Below are positions 24,743-32,668 of a stretch of 34,857 nucleotides of DNA, in pieces. Where the stretch lies: contig JAAVZE010000020.1 of assembly GCA_022791495.1 (NCBI GenBank), forward strand, positions 1 through 34,857, written 5' to 3'. Source of the stretch: Eubacterium sp. Lineage in GTDB: Bacteria; Bacillota; Clostridia; Lachnospirales; Lachnospiraceae. How positions within the stretch are numbered: position 1 is the stretch's first letter; every line of letters begins with the position of its first letter. A program made the translations under genes and the position numbers. Under the pieces are notes generated by a model. It was not told the origin of the DNA, did not search any database, and saw only the letters and a list, made by a program, of their open reading frames with translations.

Positions 24743-24943
24743 TTAATCTTTTTCCTTATAATATAACATACAGTGACAATAGCCCTCAAACTCCGGATCT
24801 GCGATCTGCTCCCGAAATTCCCGGCACATACATTTAGTGTCCTCATTTATCTGAAGGACACAGGGACAATGGCCGTCCCTCGCCTTGAGCCCTTCCTGAA
24901 TCTGCTGAACCACTGCCTCGTCCTCATTTAACCGAATCGCCAT
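24743..24943 (-). CDS. Ferredoxin:thioredoxin reductase catalytic chain-like protein
   Basis: A 66-aa protein with six cysteines in three CxC pairs: C26/C28 (HCPC), C38/C40 (KCMC) and C56/C58 (YCHC). That is the arrangement of the catalytic beta chain of ferredoxin:thioredoxin reductase, which holds a [4Fe-4S] cluster next to a redox disulfide and passes electrons from ferredoxin to thioredoxin. Here the spacing between the first two pairs (9 residues from C28 to C38) is shorter than in the plant/cyanobacterial chain. There is no alpha chain nearby. Adjacency to trxA supports the role. The start has AGAGGG five bases upstream. Confidence 0.82.
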   Translation of the reverse strand: MAIRLNEDEAVVQQIQEGLKARDGHCPCVLQINEDTKCMCREFREQIADPEFEGYCHCMLYYKEKD

Positions 24944-25010
24944 AATTACCCTCTTTTCTGCGCTGTTAAAAATAATCGTGCCACAGCGCCGACACCCTCC
25001 GGACCAACGG

Positions 25011-25853
25011 TTAAATCTCTATTTCTCCCTGAAAAACCTCGACTGCAGGTCCCTTCATAAGCACCTCGCCATTTTCCAGGTATGTATCATAGAGCGCGCC
25101 GCCGCGTATCCTCACCTCGATCTCTTCTCCCCGTGGACAGTGTCCGTTCAGTACTGCAGCTACCGTAGCTGCGCAGGTTCCCGTACCACAGGAAATTGTC
25201 TCCCCGGAACCTCTCTCCCAGACCCGCATCTTCAGCGTATGATTGTCTAAGACTTCCACAAATTCTGTGTTGATACGGTCCGGAAACAAAGGATGGTTTT
25301 CAAACAGGGGACCGGTCTTTTCCAGATCCATCCTGTCAATCCCCTCTGTAAAAACCACACAATGGGGATTTCCCATGGAGACACAGGTTACGGTGTAGCT
25401 TCTGCCCCCTGCCTCAATCTGTTGGGCAATATAATCCTCTCCCTCCGCCTGAACTGGGATCTCCGACGGCTTCAGTACCGCCTCTCCCATATTTACCTTG
25501 ACATATACGGCCTTTCCGTCCTCGACGGTCAGTTCCAGCTGTTTGATCCCACTTTTTGTCTCCACAGACATATGATCTTTTCGCACAATACCATGATCAT
25601 AGACATACTTTGCCACACACCGGATTCCATTGCCGCACATCGCCCCCTCGGAGCCATCGGCATTATACATGATCATCCGGCAGTCCGCTGTCTGCGACGG
25701 AGCAATGCAGATCAGACCGTCTGCGCCTATTCCAAAATGCCGGTCACTGACCACCTTTGCGGCTTCTGCCTGGTTCTCCAGTTTTTCCCGGAAAAGATCC
25801 ACATATACATAGTCATTCCCGGTACCATGCATCTTTGTAAATGAAAATTTCAC
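25011..25853 (-). CDS. dapF: Diaminopimelate epimerase
   Basis: Converts LL- to meso-diaminopimelate for lysine and peptidoglycan. It is 280 aa from GTG 25853. The two catalytic cysteines are C73 in AMCGNGIRCVAKY and C222 in ETISCGTGTCA, in the mirrored halves of the fold. The opening FTKMHGTGNDYVYVD and VSMGNPHCV are family motifs. GTG is chosen because AAAGGAG lies 8 bases before it; a TTG seven codons upstream lies in that site. It follows a DUF1934 gene by 115 bases and precedes the FTR-like gene by 67 bases. No other lysine gene is in the window. Confidence 0.95.
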   Translation of the reverse strand: MKFSFTKMHGTGNDYVYVDLFREKLENQAEAAKVVSDRHFGIGADGLICIAPSQTADCRMIMYNADGSEGAMCGNGIRCVAKYVYDHGIVRKDHMSVETKSGIKQLELTVEDGKAVYVKVNMGEAVLKPSEIPVQAEGEDYIAQQIEAGGRSYTVTCVSMGNPHCVVFTEGIDRMDLEKTGPLFENHPLFPDRINTEFVEVLDNHTLKMRVWERGSGETISCGTGTCAATVAAVLNGHCPRGEEIEVRIRGGALYDTYLENGEVLMKGPAVEVFQGEIEI

Positions 25854-25902
25854 GCCGCCATCTCCTTTCCTCAAAATATATTGGGTCCCAAGTGCAAATG
25901 CG

Positions 25903-25942
25903 AATAAGTTCGTTAGAACTTATTTATCATGTAAACATGATA
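25903..25942. repeat. Two tandem hairpins between the DUF1934 gene and dapF
   Basis: AATAAGTTC/GAACTTATT (25903-25911, 25916-25924) and TATCATG/CATGATA (25925-25931, 25936-25942) are perfect stems with 4-base loops, directly abutting. TCAAAATA/TATTTTGA (25871-25878, 25945-25952) can enclose them. No T-run follows. This could be an RNA processing or attenuation site in the operon, or a small repeat. Confidence 0.5.
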
Positions 25943-25968
25943 GGTATTTTGAACTTTTGACCCTGGCG

Positions 25969-26397
25969 TTACAAGTAGTCAACCCGGATATCCACGTTGC
26001 AGTTCGACATATGGGAGGCATTGATCTCCAGGGCGTATTCCAACAGGATCTGAAATCCATTGTCCCGCTCTTTCCGCTCCAGCCGGTCCGTATGGATCGC
26101 TACCTCCAGCTCCCCGAAAGGAGTGGAATAATATGAAATGGTGTCCCGGTCTTCGATAAAGACCATGTGGGTCTGGGCGGCTCCTTTTTTGATGATCTCG
26201 ATCTGATCCGGCTTTACTTTCAGCATACTCTTTACCAGCTGGCAGTCCACGCCGTCTGCATTATCCGCAGCCTCTTCGTAAGAGACACAGATGTGGTCAT
26301 CCCTCTGCAGCATCTCTCCCACAGAGACAACCTCCACCGTCTCTTGATTGTCATTATTCTGAATCCCACTAATGGAAACTTTTACATTCTTTTTCAT
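25969..26397 (-). CDS. DUF1934 family protein (YwiB-like beta-barrel)
   Basis: A 142-aa cytoplasmic protein of DUF1934, a calycin-like beta-barrel family of unknown function found throughout Firmicutes. Family features are the N-terminal strand VKVSISGIQ, YEEAADNADGVDCQLVKSMLKV, the IEIIKKGAAQTHMVF segment, the YYSTPFGELEVAIHTDRLE core near residues 88-107 and the C-terminal strand NCNVDIRVDYL. It sits between ddl and dapF, both cell-wall precursor genes, which hints at but does not prove a link to the envelope. The start has AAGGGGAAG upstream. Confidence 0.85.
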   Translation of the reverse strand: MKKNVKVSISGIQNNDNQETVEVVSVGEMLQRDDHICVSYEEAADNADGVDCQLVKSMLKVKPDQIEIIKKGAAQTHMVFIEDRDTISYYSTPFGELEVAIHTDRLERKERDNGFQILLEYALEINASHMSNCNVDIRVDYL

Positions 26398-26443
26398 TAG
26401 TCTTCCCCTTATCCTGTTATTTTATGCTGTGCGCCACGGCTGA

Positions 26444-27499
26444 CTATTCTCTCTCGAACGCAGTCCCGACCAGACGGTCGATCAGTTCCGATATAGATAG
26501 TCCCATGTCATTGCAGAGCATAGGATACATGCTAATATTGGTAAATCCTGGAAGTGTGTTGATCTCATTAAACACTACTTCACTAGTGTCATTCTCAATA
26601 AAAAAATCCACCCGGGACAATCCAAAACCACTGACTGCCTTAAATATCCTCACTGCATTTTCCCTGACCTTTTCTTTTGCCTCTGCCGGGATCTCCGGAG
26701 GATCGATCACTGTCTTTGACTCGGAATTGTGATACTTGGCTTCATAATCATAAAATTCTGCCGCCGCCTGGACCTCTCCTACTTTGGAGGCCCGTACTTC
26801 ATTGCCGCCCAGCACCGCACATTCCACCTCATGGCCGTATATCATTTCTTCAATCAGGACACGGGTGTCATGCTCCTTCGCCAGCTGCAGGGCACGCTTT
26901 AGCTCCTCTCTGTCACAGGCCTTGCTGACGCCACGGGACGATCCTGCATTTGATGGCTTTACAAATACGGGATATCCCAGCTTTTCCTCCACCTGTTCCA
27001 CTGTGTGTTCCATCTCACTCAGATCCTTAGCGATATCCGTCACATATCCCGCCTGCCGGATGCCCAGCTGGTCCACAAATATTTTCGTGGAGATCTTATC
27101 CATGCTCACCGCAGAACTCAATACACCACAGCCCACATATGGTATGCCTGACATCTCGAACAATCCCTGAATCGTTCCGTCCTCACCAAACTTTCCGTGA
27201 AGCACCGGAAAAATCACATCTATTTTTTTATAAGTATAAGTACCTTCTCCAAAAATCAGTACGCCGGGCCTGCCCCTGTCAGGGGACAAAACAGCTGTCT
27301 GAGTGCCATTTTTCCAGGTACCGTCTTTAATGCTGGCTGTGGAATCCGTAAGTACCCATCTTCCTTCCTTCGTAATACCGATCAATGTCAGTTCGTATTT
27401 ATCTTCATCAAATCCACTCGCTACATTCACAACGGAGACACAGGAAACCTCATGCTCCGAAGAAATTCCTCCAAAAATTACTGCTGCCTGTTTTTTCAA
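26444..27499 (-). CDS. ddl: D-alanine--D-alanine ligase
   Basis: ATP-grasp enzyme making D-Ala-D-Ala for peptidoglycan; 351 aa. Motifs are GGISSEHEVS (E15 binds the first D-Ala), FPVLHGKFGEDGTIQG, VFVKPSNAGSSRGVS (ATP-binding loop), YDYEAKYHNSES (omega loop with the tyrosine typical of D-Ala-D-Ala rather than D-Ala-D-Lac ligases), and FNEINTLPGFT. The only usable start is TTG at 27499; the nearest purine-rich site (AGAAAGG) is 14 bases away, so initiation may be weak. It heads the group ddl-DUF1934-dapF-FTR-trxA and has its own promoter. D-Ser specificity cannot be fully excluded. Confidence 0.93.
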   Translation of the reverse strand: MKKQAAVIFGGISSEHEVSCVSVVNVASGFDEDKYELTLIGITKEGRWVLTDSTASIKDGTWKNGTQTAVLSPDRGRPGVLIFGEGTYTYKKIDVIFPVLHGKFGEDGTIQGLFEMSGIPYVGCGVLSSAVSMDKISTKIFVDQLGIRQAGYVTDIAKDLSEMEHTVEQVEEKLGYPVFVKPSNAGSSRGVSKACDREELKRALQLAKEHDTRVLIEEMIYGHEVECAVLGGNEVRASKVGEVQAAAEFYDYEAKYHNSESKTVIDPPEIPAEAKEKVRENAVRIFKAVSGFGLSRVDFFIENDTSEVVFNEINTLPGFTNISMYPMLCNDMGLSISELIDRLVGTAFERE

Positions 27500-27547
27500 T
27501 GTTCTGCACCATGCCTTTCTACTGCAATCTTATCCCATACATGTTCT

Positions 27548-27576
27548 ATTTTACTATGATATTCCTTATATCACAA
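27548..27576 (-). promoter_or_regulatory. Predicted ddl promoter with a dyad in its spacer
   Basis: On the minus strand TTGTGA (27571-27576) and TAAAAT (27548-27553) are 17 bases apart. TGATAT (27557-27562) and ATATCA (27568-27573) form a 6-5-6 dyad between the two boxes, a possible operator. Confidence 0.6.
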
Positions 27577-27587
27577 GGGGTATTTTA

Positions 27588-27692
27588 AGGGGCGGCTGAA
27601 AATCGCGCCCCTCCTAAGTTTGCCTTCAGGCAAACTTGCTCCGCACACTACATTTCTGCTCCATAGTAGGGCGGCTGAAAATCGCACCCCTC
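27588..27692. repeat. Duplicated GGGCGGCTGAAAATCGC motif with a hairpin between the copies
   Basis: The motif occurs at 27590 and again at 27669, 79 bases apart, with CCCCTC following both. The first copy folds as AGGGGCG/CGCCCCT (27588-27594, 27606-27612), followed on the minus strand by TTAAAAT. Between the copies is a 9-bp hairpin AAGTTTGCC/GGCAAACTT with a TTCA loop (27616-27637). The array lies just after the AGCS gene stop and may terminate it. Confidence 0.55.
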
Positions 27693-27699
27693 AGCAACC

Positions 27700-28989
27700 T
27701 CAACAGATGCTCTTCCGGCACTTTATCAGCGCATATACTGCCGGAATCAGTATGAAAATGTTGATAAAATCCGTGATCTCCCACACGATCCCCATCGGCA
27801 TCACCGCACCGGCAAAGATCATGATCACATAAATATACTGATAGCTTCTCACCAGGGATTTTCCCCCCATATAATCTGCTGCCACCTGTCCGAAATAGGA
27901 CCAGCCGATCAATGTCGCCACCGCAAAACATACAGTAGCTACCGCGATCAGCTCCTCCCCCAGCAGAGGCAGTGTGTCAAAGGCTCCCTTTACAAGAAGT
28001 CCGGCAGGCAGATCCACCAGCACCTGTTCATTCATAAGCACAAACATGACCACTACGATCCCGGTTATCGCGCACATTACCACCGTATCCCAGAAAGTCG
28101 CTGTCATGGAGATCAGTCCCTGCCGTTCCGGCGGGATGTGATCCGATCCCGACGCCGCTGCGATACCAGAGGTTCCCAATCCTGCCTCATTGGTAAATAA
28201 TCCTCTCGCCACCCCGTATCTCACTGCCCTTCCCACAGAAAAGCCCACTGCCCCCCCAAAAAAAGCACTGGTGCTAAAAGCAGATTTAACAATTACAAGA
28301 ACAGCCTCTGGAAGCAGAGAAACATGCAGAAAGATAAACGCGATGCAGCCTCCCAGAAATAGAAAGGCCATCGCCGGTACCAGCGCCATACAGACCTGTT
28401 CAATCCACTTCACCCCCTGAAGAATGACCAGGCCAACCGGAAGCGCTACCGCGATCCCCGCCGCCCACTTGGGAATCCCCCACACGTCCATACAAGTCTC
28501 AGAGATCGCATTGGACTGGGTGGTACAACCGGCGCAGAAAGCTGACAGGCAGATGAGAAAACTATAAAAAAAGGCAAGTCTCTTCTTTCCCAGCCCACGT
28601 TCCAGGACATACATAACTCCGCCCACATTGTGCCCCTCCGCATCTTTTCTCCGGTACCGGCAGGAGAGAAGGGTTTCCCCATAGGTAGTCGCCATCCCCA
28701 GCAGGCCGGTGACCCAGCACCAGAACACTCCACCCGGCCCTCCGAGATAAACTGCTGTGGACACACCGATGATATTTCCGGTCCCCAGCGTCGCCGCCAG
28801 TGTCGTAGTGAGTGTGCCAAAGGCACTCATACCCTGGGAAGCCTCCCCCCTCACAGAGTATTTCACTGCTTTTTTTATTTTCCGCTGGACAAATCCTGTC
28901 CTTATAGTAAAATAAATATGTATCCCTAGCAGAAGAATCAGCAGAGGTCCACCCCACATCACATTGTTAATTCCCGATATAATATTCAT
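27700..28989 (-). CDS. Alanine/glycine:cation symporter (AGCS) family protein
   Basis: A 429-aa integral membrane protein that imports alanine or glycine with Na+ or H+. About ten membrane helices are visible. Family hallmarks are GTLTTTLAATLGTGNIIGVSTA (about residues 59-80), GGPGGVFWCWVTGLLGMATTYGE (about 84-106), the GLFTNEAGLGTSGIAAA segment (about 240) and FWDTVVMCAITG. Length is somewhat below the 450-490 aa usual for the family, the C-terminus ending shortly after the last helix. It is divergent from a glucosaminidase gene with only 53 bases between the starts. The exact substrate is not readable. Confidence 0.92.
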   Translation of the reverse strand: MNIISGINNVMWGGPLLILLLGIHIYFTIRTGFVQRKIKKAVKYSVRGEASQGMSAFGTLTTTLAATLGTGNIIGVSTAVYLGGPGGVFWCWVTGLLGMATTYGETLLSCRYRRKDAEGHNVGGVMYVLERGLGKKRLAFFYSFLICLSAFCAGCTTQSNAISETCMDVWGIPKWAAGIAVALPVGLVILQGVKWIEQVCMALVPAMAFLFLGGCIAFIFLHVSLLPEAVLVIVKSAFSTSAFFGGAVGFSVGRAVRYGVARGLFTNEAGLGTSGIAAASGSDHIPPERQGLISMTATFWDTVVMCAITGIVVVMFVLMNEQVLVDLPAGLLVKGAFDTLPLLGEELIAVATVCFAVATLIGWSYFGQVAADYMGGKSLVRSYQYIYVIMIFAGAVMPMGIVWEITDFINIFILIPAVYALIKCRKSIC

Positions 28990-29042
28990 CTTTACACGGA
29001 ACTCCGCTTTTTTAAATAGTCTATGAGAAAGGAAACCCGATT

Positions 29043-30398
29043 ATGAGACGTTTGAGATCATTATTCGCCTTGTTCCTGTGCATGTGCCTTGGCACCAATA
29101 TCCTCTCTGCAGGTGCAGATGCCATCTCGGTCTGGGAGATTCAGAATTCCGCCACTCCGGCGCCATCGGCAGCCAGCGGGAAAAATGCCATCACCGTGCC
29201 TTACACCATCGGCGGCCAGGAGACCAGCTACCGCGGTGAAAAGATCACCGTAGTCTATGAGTCCAAACAACTCAACCTGCAGAAGACTCCAGCGGTGAAG
29301 ATAAATGGAACCGTTATGGTTCCTTTGAAAGAAACCTTTGCCAGTCAGGGAATTAAGGTGAGCTATAAATATAATAAGAAATTAAAGAAAATAACCATTT
29401 CTAAAAATGACAAATTTATCGTCATGCATCTGAACCAGCCTTCCATCACGGTTAACCAGAACACCAGCTCTCTGCCCCAGGCACCGGTGTCTGTAATCTA
29501 CAGCAAGTCAGAGGTAAAGACTATCCTTGTACCTTTCCAGGAAGTGGTAAAGGCACTGGGCATCAACTATCTCTGGGACGAAACCCTGGGCGTGGCGCAA
29601 CTCTCCAAACCGGTTCTGAATTTCGTGGGAAAGAAGATCTTTACCCGGTACAACTGGACCCTGAACAATTATGCCGCAATCCAGAAAAACCGTACCGGCC
29701 GTGCCTCTCTGGCAGAATACAAACGGCTGGTAAATTATAAAAAAGATACTTCCTACGGATTCCAGTTCCTCCGGCTGGATAAATTCCGCCCTGTAAACGA
29801 AGAGAAATTTTTATCCACCTATAATTATTACATCAAGAATGCCTGTGAAAACAAAGGACACGGTCCCTCATACAGCGTGTTGTACGGAAAAGGAAAGGTG
29901 ATGCTTGCCGCCGCGAAAAAAGAGGGCATTGATCCGATGTACTTTGTGTCCCAGACATTTCTCGAGTCCGCCTACGGCACCAGCACCCTCGCCCGGGGCA
30001 ACCGGATCACCCGCGTTGCGCTGCCCTCCTATGCCCGTTCCGGAGGGAAATTAATCACAAAAAAAATCCCAAAATCCGCCACGGTCTACAATCTGTACGG
30101 AATCAAAGCCTATGACAGCGATCCAAAGACCGGAGCCACCTCCCACGCCTACTACAAAGGATGGACCACTGTGGACAAAGCCATCTACGGCGCCGCCAAA
30201 TTCATCCGGGAAAACTACTTTGAGGCAAAGCCAAGCCAGAACACAATATTTAAATTTAGATTTAATCCTTCCAATCTGAACCACCAGTACGCCACAGATC
30301 CATGGTACTCGGAGAAAATCGCCCAGCGGATCCTGTTATTCAGCAGATGTTATTCCACGAAAGCGTTGTATACATACGACTATCCAAAATTCCGGTGA
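29043..30398 (+). CDS. Secreted glucosaminidase-domain cell wall hydrolase with a copper amine oxidase N-like domain
   Basis: A 451-aa secreted protein. A signal peptide (LRSLFALFLCMCLGTNILSAG) ends near residue 26. Residues about 65-190 form a copper amine oxidase N-terminal-like domain, a wall-associated module common in Clostridia (VPLKETFASQGIKVSY, VPFQEVVKALGINYLWDE). The C-terminal region (about 270-440) is a glucosaminidase of the LytG/N-acetylmuramidase-glucosaminidase type, with likely catalytic E308 in SQTFLESAYGTS and the paired motifs VYNLYGIKAYD and GWTTVDKAIYGAAKFI. It would cleave peptidoglycan glycan strands during growth or division. AAAGGA precedes the start by 9 bases. Confidence 0.88.
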   Translation: MRRLRSLFALFLCMCLGTNILSAGADAISVWEIQNSATPAPSAASGKNAITVPYTIGGQETSYRGEKITVVYESKQLNLQKTPAVKINGTVMVPLKETFASQGIKVSYKYNKKLKKITISKNDKFIVMHLNQPSITVNQNTSSLPQAPVSVIYSKSEVKTILVPFQEVVKALGINYLWDETLGVAQLSKPVLNFVGKKIFTRYNWTLNNYAAIQKNRTGRASLAEYKRLVNYKKDTSYGFQFLRLDKFRPVNEEKFLSTYNYYIKNACENKGHGPSYSVLYGKGKVMLAAAKKEGIDPMYFVSQTFLESAYGTSTLARGNRITRVALPSYARSGGKLITKKIPKSATVYNLYGIKAYDSDPKTGATSHAYYKGWTTVDKAIYGAAKFIRENYFEAKPSQNTIFKFRFNPSNLNHQYATDPWYSEKIAQRILLFSRCYSTKALYTYDYPKFR

Positions 30399-30447
30399 GA
30401 CAATACGAAAACCTTATATTAAAAAACAATATATAAATTTAAATATA

Positions 30448-30476
30448 TTTACTTTTTAAATGTTTCATGTTATAAT
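30448..30476 (+). promoter_or_regulatory. Predicted promoter of the antisense (antitoxin) RNA
   Basis: TTTACT (30448-30453), a 17-base spacer and an extended -10, TGTTATAAT, with TATAAT at 30471-30476. Confidence 0.7.
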
Positions 30477-30482
30477 ACAATT

Positions 30483-30570
30483 TATATAGGAGCAACCGCC
30501 CACAAGGGGTTGACCAATTAGTTTAGATAGCAAAGCCACCCATCTCCGTCAAGTTCAGGGTGGCTTTACT
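30483..30570 (+). ncRNA. Predicted antisense RNA antitoxin, convergent to the Hol_Tox-like toxin
   Basis: A transcript from the extended -10 promoter would start near 30483 and end at the stem AAAGCCACCC/GGGTGGCTTT (30532-30541, 30558-30567; 16-base loop). It holds a second small hairpin, CAACC...GGGTTG (about 30494-30512). The toxin mRNA from the opposite strand must run into this region to reach its terminator, so the RNAs are complementary over their 3' ends, as in TxpA/RatA and BsrG/SR4. Ends are estimated from promoter and terminator positions. Confidence 0.65.
30532..30567. terminator. Bidirectional terminator shared by toxin mRNA and antisense RNA
   Basis: A perfect 10-bp stem with AAA/TTT at its ends can stop both the plus-strand antisense RNA and the minus-strand toxin transcript, whose stop codon is 12 bases before the stem. 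Confidence 0.75.
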
Positions 30571-30578
30571 ATGTACTA

Positions 30579-30668
30579 CTACTTACAAAACGAAAATACG
30601 AATGTAAGTAATGCCAAAAGGAATAGACCAAATGTCATTAAATCCTTAAAATCAAAATGATTTTTCAT
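30579..30668 (-). CDS. Putative holin-like type I toxin (Hol_Tox family), 29 aa
   Basis: A 29-residue peptide starting MKNHFDFKDLMTFGLF, then a single hydrophobic helix LLALLTFVFSF and a CK end. The core DLMTFGLFLLALLTF fits the putative holin-like toxin family (PF16935), which includes TxpA-like membrane toxins. ATG 30668 is preferred because GGGGGTG lies 6 bases before it; an ATG two codons earlier abuts that site. The ribosome binding site is paired in a hairpin, ACCTCATTCT with AGAATGGGGG, limiting translation as in other type I toxins. It would insert into the cell membrane and depolarise it. Confidence 0.8.
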   Translation of the reverse strand: MKNHFDFKDLMTFGLFLLALLTFVFSFCK

Positions 30669-30735
30669 AGACATCACCCCCATTCTTTGCAGAATGAGGT
30701 CAACACACCCTGTAACACGATTACTCCATATTGAT

Positions 30736-30764
30736 ATTTTAACACACTAGATAAAACATTACAA
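30736..30764 (-). promoter_or_regulatory. Predicted promoter of the type I toxin mRNA
   Basis: On the minus strand TTGTAA (30759-30764) and TAAAAT (30736-30741) are 17 bases apart, with TG before the -10. It gives a leader of roughly 60 bases that ends in the hairpin masking the ribosome binding site. Confidence 0.65.
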
Positions 30765-30792
30765 CTTAAACTTATCTGTAATATTTTCTTAA

Positions 30793-32655
30793 TCAAACCA
30801 GCGTGTCTGGATCTCCTCTCCCTTCCTGGAAAAACTCTACTACAGCTTTCGCCGAGCGCTCATTCATCCCCGGCACTTCCTTTAACTCCTCCACCGTGGC
30901 TTTCTTGATATCGTCCAGGGATTCATAATATTTCATCAAAGCTTTCCGTCTCGCTGTACCAATGGTGGGAATGTCATCCAGGATGGAATGCACCTGTGCC
31001 TTTCCCCGGATCTGCCGGTGGTACTCAATGGCAAAACGGTGGGTTTCATCCTGGATCCTGGTGATGAGCCGAAAGCCCTGGCCATGGATATCGATGGGTA
31101 TCTCTTCGTTTCTGAAAAATAACCCTCTTGTCCTGTGATGGTCGTCTTTTACCATGCCACATACCGGAATATCAATTTTTAACTCCTGGAGAACCCTCTC
31201 CGCCACATTGACCTGTCCCTTTCCCCCATCCATAAAAATCACGTCCGGAAACAACCGGAAGGAATCCATCTCCGCCAGTTCCTGTCTCTGGCCGTGGGTA
31301 AAACGCCTCGTCAAAAGCTCTTCCATGGAGTGATAATCATCGGGTCCTGTCACCATCCGTATTCGGAACTTCCGGTAATCGTTTTTCTTGGCCCGCCCCT
31401 TCTCAAATACCACCATGGAACCCACCGTCTCAAAGCCATTGATATTAGAGATATCATAAGATTCTACCCGGTTCAGCCCCTGAAGCCCCAGGAGCCTCTC
31501 GATCTCTTCCATCGCCCCCAGTGTTTTTTCTCTCTCCTGCTTAAGTTTTTCGGCATCCTGGGCAAGAACCATATGGGCATTGCGCTTTGCCAGATCCAGC
31601 AGCCGCACCTTCTCTCCCCGTTTCGGATGTCTGAAAAATACTTTATGCCCCCGTTTTTTCGCCAGCCATTCCAGGATCGCGCTACTGTCCTCCGGCTCAC
31701 ACTCGGTCCAGAGTTCCCGCGGCACATAGGGCGTCCCCGCATACATCTGCTTGATGAAGGCACTTAAAATGTGCCCCTCATCCTCTTCCAGCACTCCCGA
31801 CAGATAATAGTGTTCCCTGCCGATCAGTTTCCCGTCACGGATAAAGAATACCTGCACTACTGCCTCGTCCTCATTTCTGGCGATGGCGATGATATCCCTG
31901 TCCTCCTGGTCCTCACTGGTGATCTTCTGGCGCTCCGTCACCTGCCTGACACTGTCGATGAGATCCCGGTAGACTGCTGCCTCTTCAAACTGCATATTCT
32001 GGGCCAGCTGTTCCATCTTCTGCTGCAGATCCTTCATAACTTCTTTCGTGTTTCCATTGAGGAACGAAAGGGCCTTCTGAAAGTTTTCCCTGTATTCTTC
32101 TCTGCCCACACTGCCCTGGCAGGGCGCCGGACACTGCCCCATCTGATGGTACAGGCAGGGTCTCTCCTTCCCTACATCCCGGGGCAGAACCTTCCGGCAG
32201 TTCCTCAGATGAAACAGTTTATTCAGAAGCTCGATGGTATCCCGGATCGCCGCTCCACTGGTGAAGGGTCCAAAATATTTGGCACCGTCCCGTTTCATCT
32301 GCCTGGCGAGGACAAACCGCGGAAAATCCTCCTGAATCGTAGCTTTCAAAAAAGGATAGCCCTTGCCATCCTTCAGCATCGTGTTATATTTGGGATTGTG
32401 TTCTTTGATCAGGTTGCACTCCAGCACCAGGGCTTCTAACTCACTGTCCGTCACGATATACTCAAACCATGCGATCTGCTCGATCATTCTGGCAATCTTA
32501 GGGGACACGTTGCGGCTCTTCTGAAAATACTGCCTCACCCGGTTTTTCAGCACAACAGCTTTTCCCACATAAATGATATGATCCTCTTTGTCATGCATTA
32601 GATACACTCCCGGCTTATCCGGAAGCTTTTTCAACTCCGCCTCTAAGTCAAACAC
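30793..32655 (-). CDS. uvrC: Excinuclease ABC subunit C
   Basis: Nuclease of nucleotide excision repair, making the 3' and 5' incisions around a lesion with UvrB. The 620-aa protein has the GIY-YIG domain at the N-terminus ([18 protein letters not shown], about residues 16-33), a UVR domain (about 200-235, [17 protein letters not shown]), the RNase H-like endonuclease domain (about 380-540, [20 protein letters not shown], then [12 protein letters not shown]) and C-terminal helix-hairpin-helix motifs ([32 protein letters not shown]). It starts with GTG after GGAGG and is 13 bases downstream of the HAD hydrolase gene. Confidence 0.95.
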   Translation of the reverse strand: MFDLEAELKKLPDKPGVYLMHDKEDHIIYVGKAVVLKNRVRQYFQKSRNVSPKIARMIEQIAWFEYIVTDSELEALVLECNLIKEHNPKYNTMLKDGKGYPFLKATIQEDFPRFVLARQMKRDGAKYFGPFTSGAAIRDTIELLNKLFHLRNCRKVLPRDVGKERPCLYHQMGQCPAPCQGSVGREEYRENFQKALSFLNGNTKEVMKDLQQKMEQLAQNMQFEEAAVYRDLIDSVRQVTERQKITSEDQEDRDIIAIARNEDEAVVQVFFIRDGKLIGREHYYLSGVLEEDEGHILSAFIKQMYAGTPYVPRELWTECEPEDSSAILEWLAKKRGHKVFFRHPKRGEKVRLLDLAKRNAHMVLAQDAEKLKQEREKTLGAMEEIERLLGLQGLNRVESYDISNINGFETVGSMVVFEKGRAKKNDYRKFRIRMVTGPDDYHSMEELLTRRFTHGQRQELAEMDSFRLFPDVIFMDGGKGQVNVAERVLQELKIDIPVCGMVKDDHHRTRGLFFRNEEIPIDIHGQGFRLITRIQDETHRFAIEYHRQIRGKAQVHSILDDIPTIGTARRKALMKYYESLDDIKKATVEELKEVPGMNERSAKAVVEFFQEGRGDPDTLV

Positions 32656-32668
32656 CCTGCCGCCTCCT

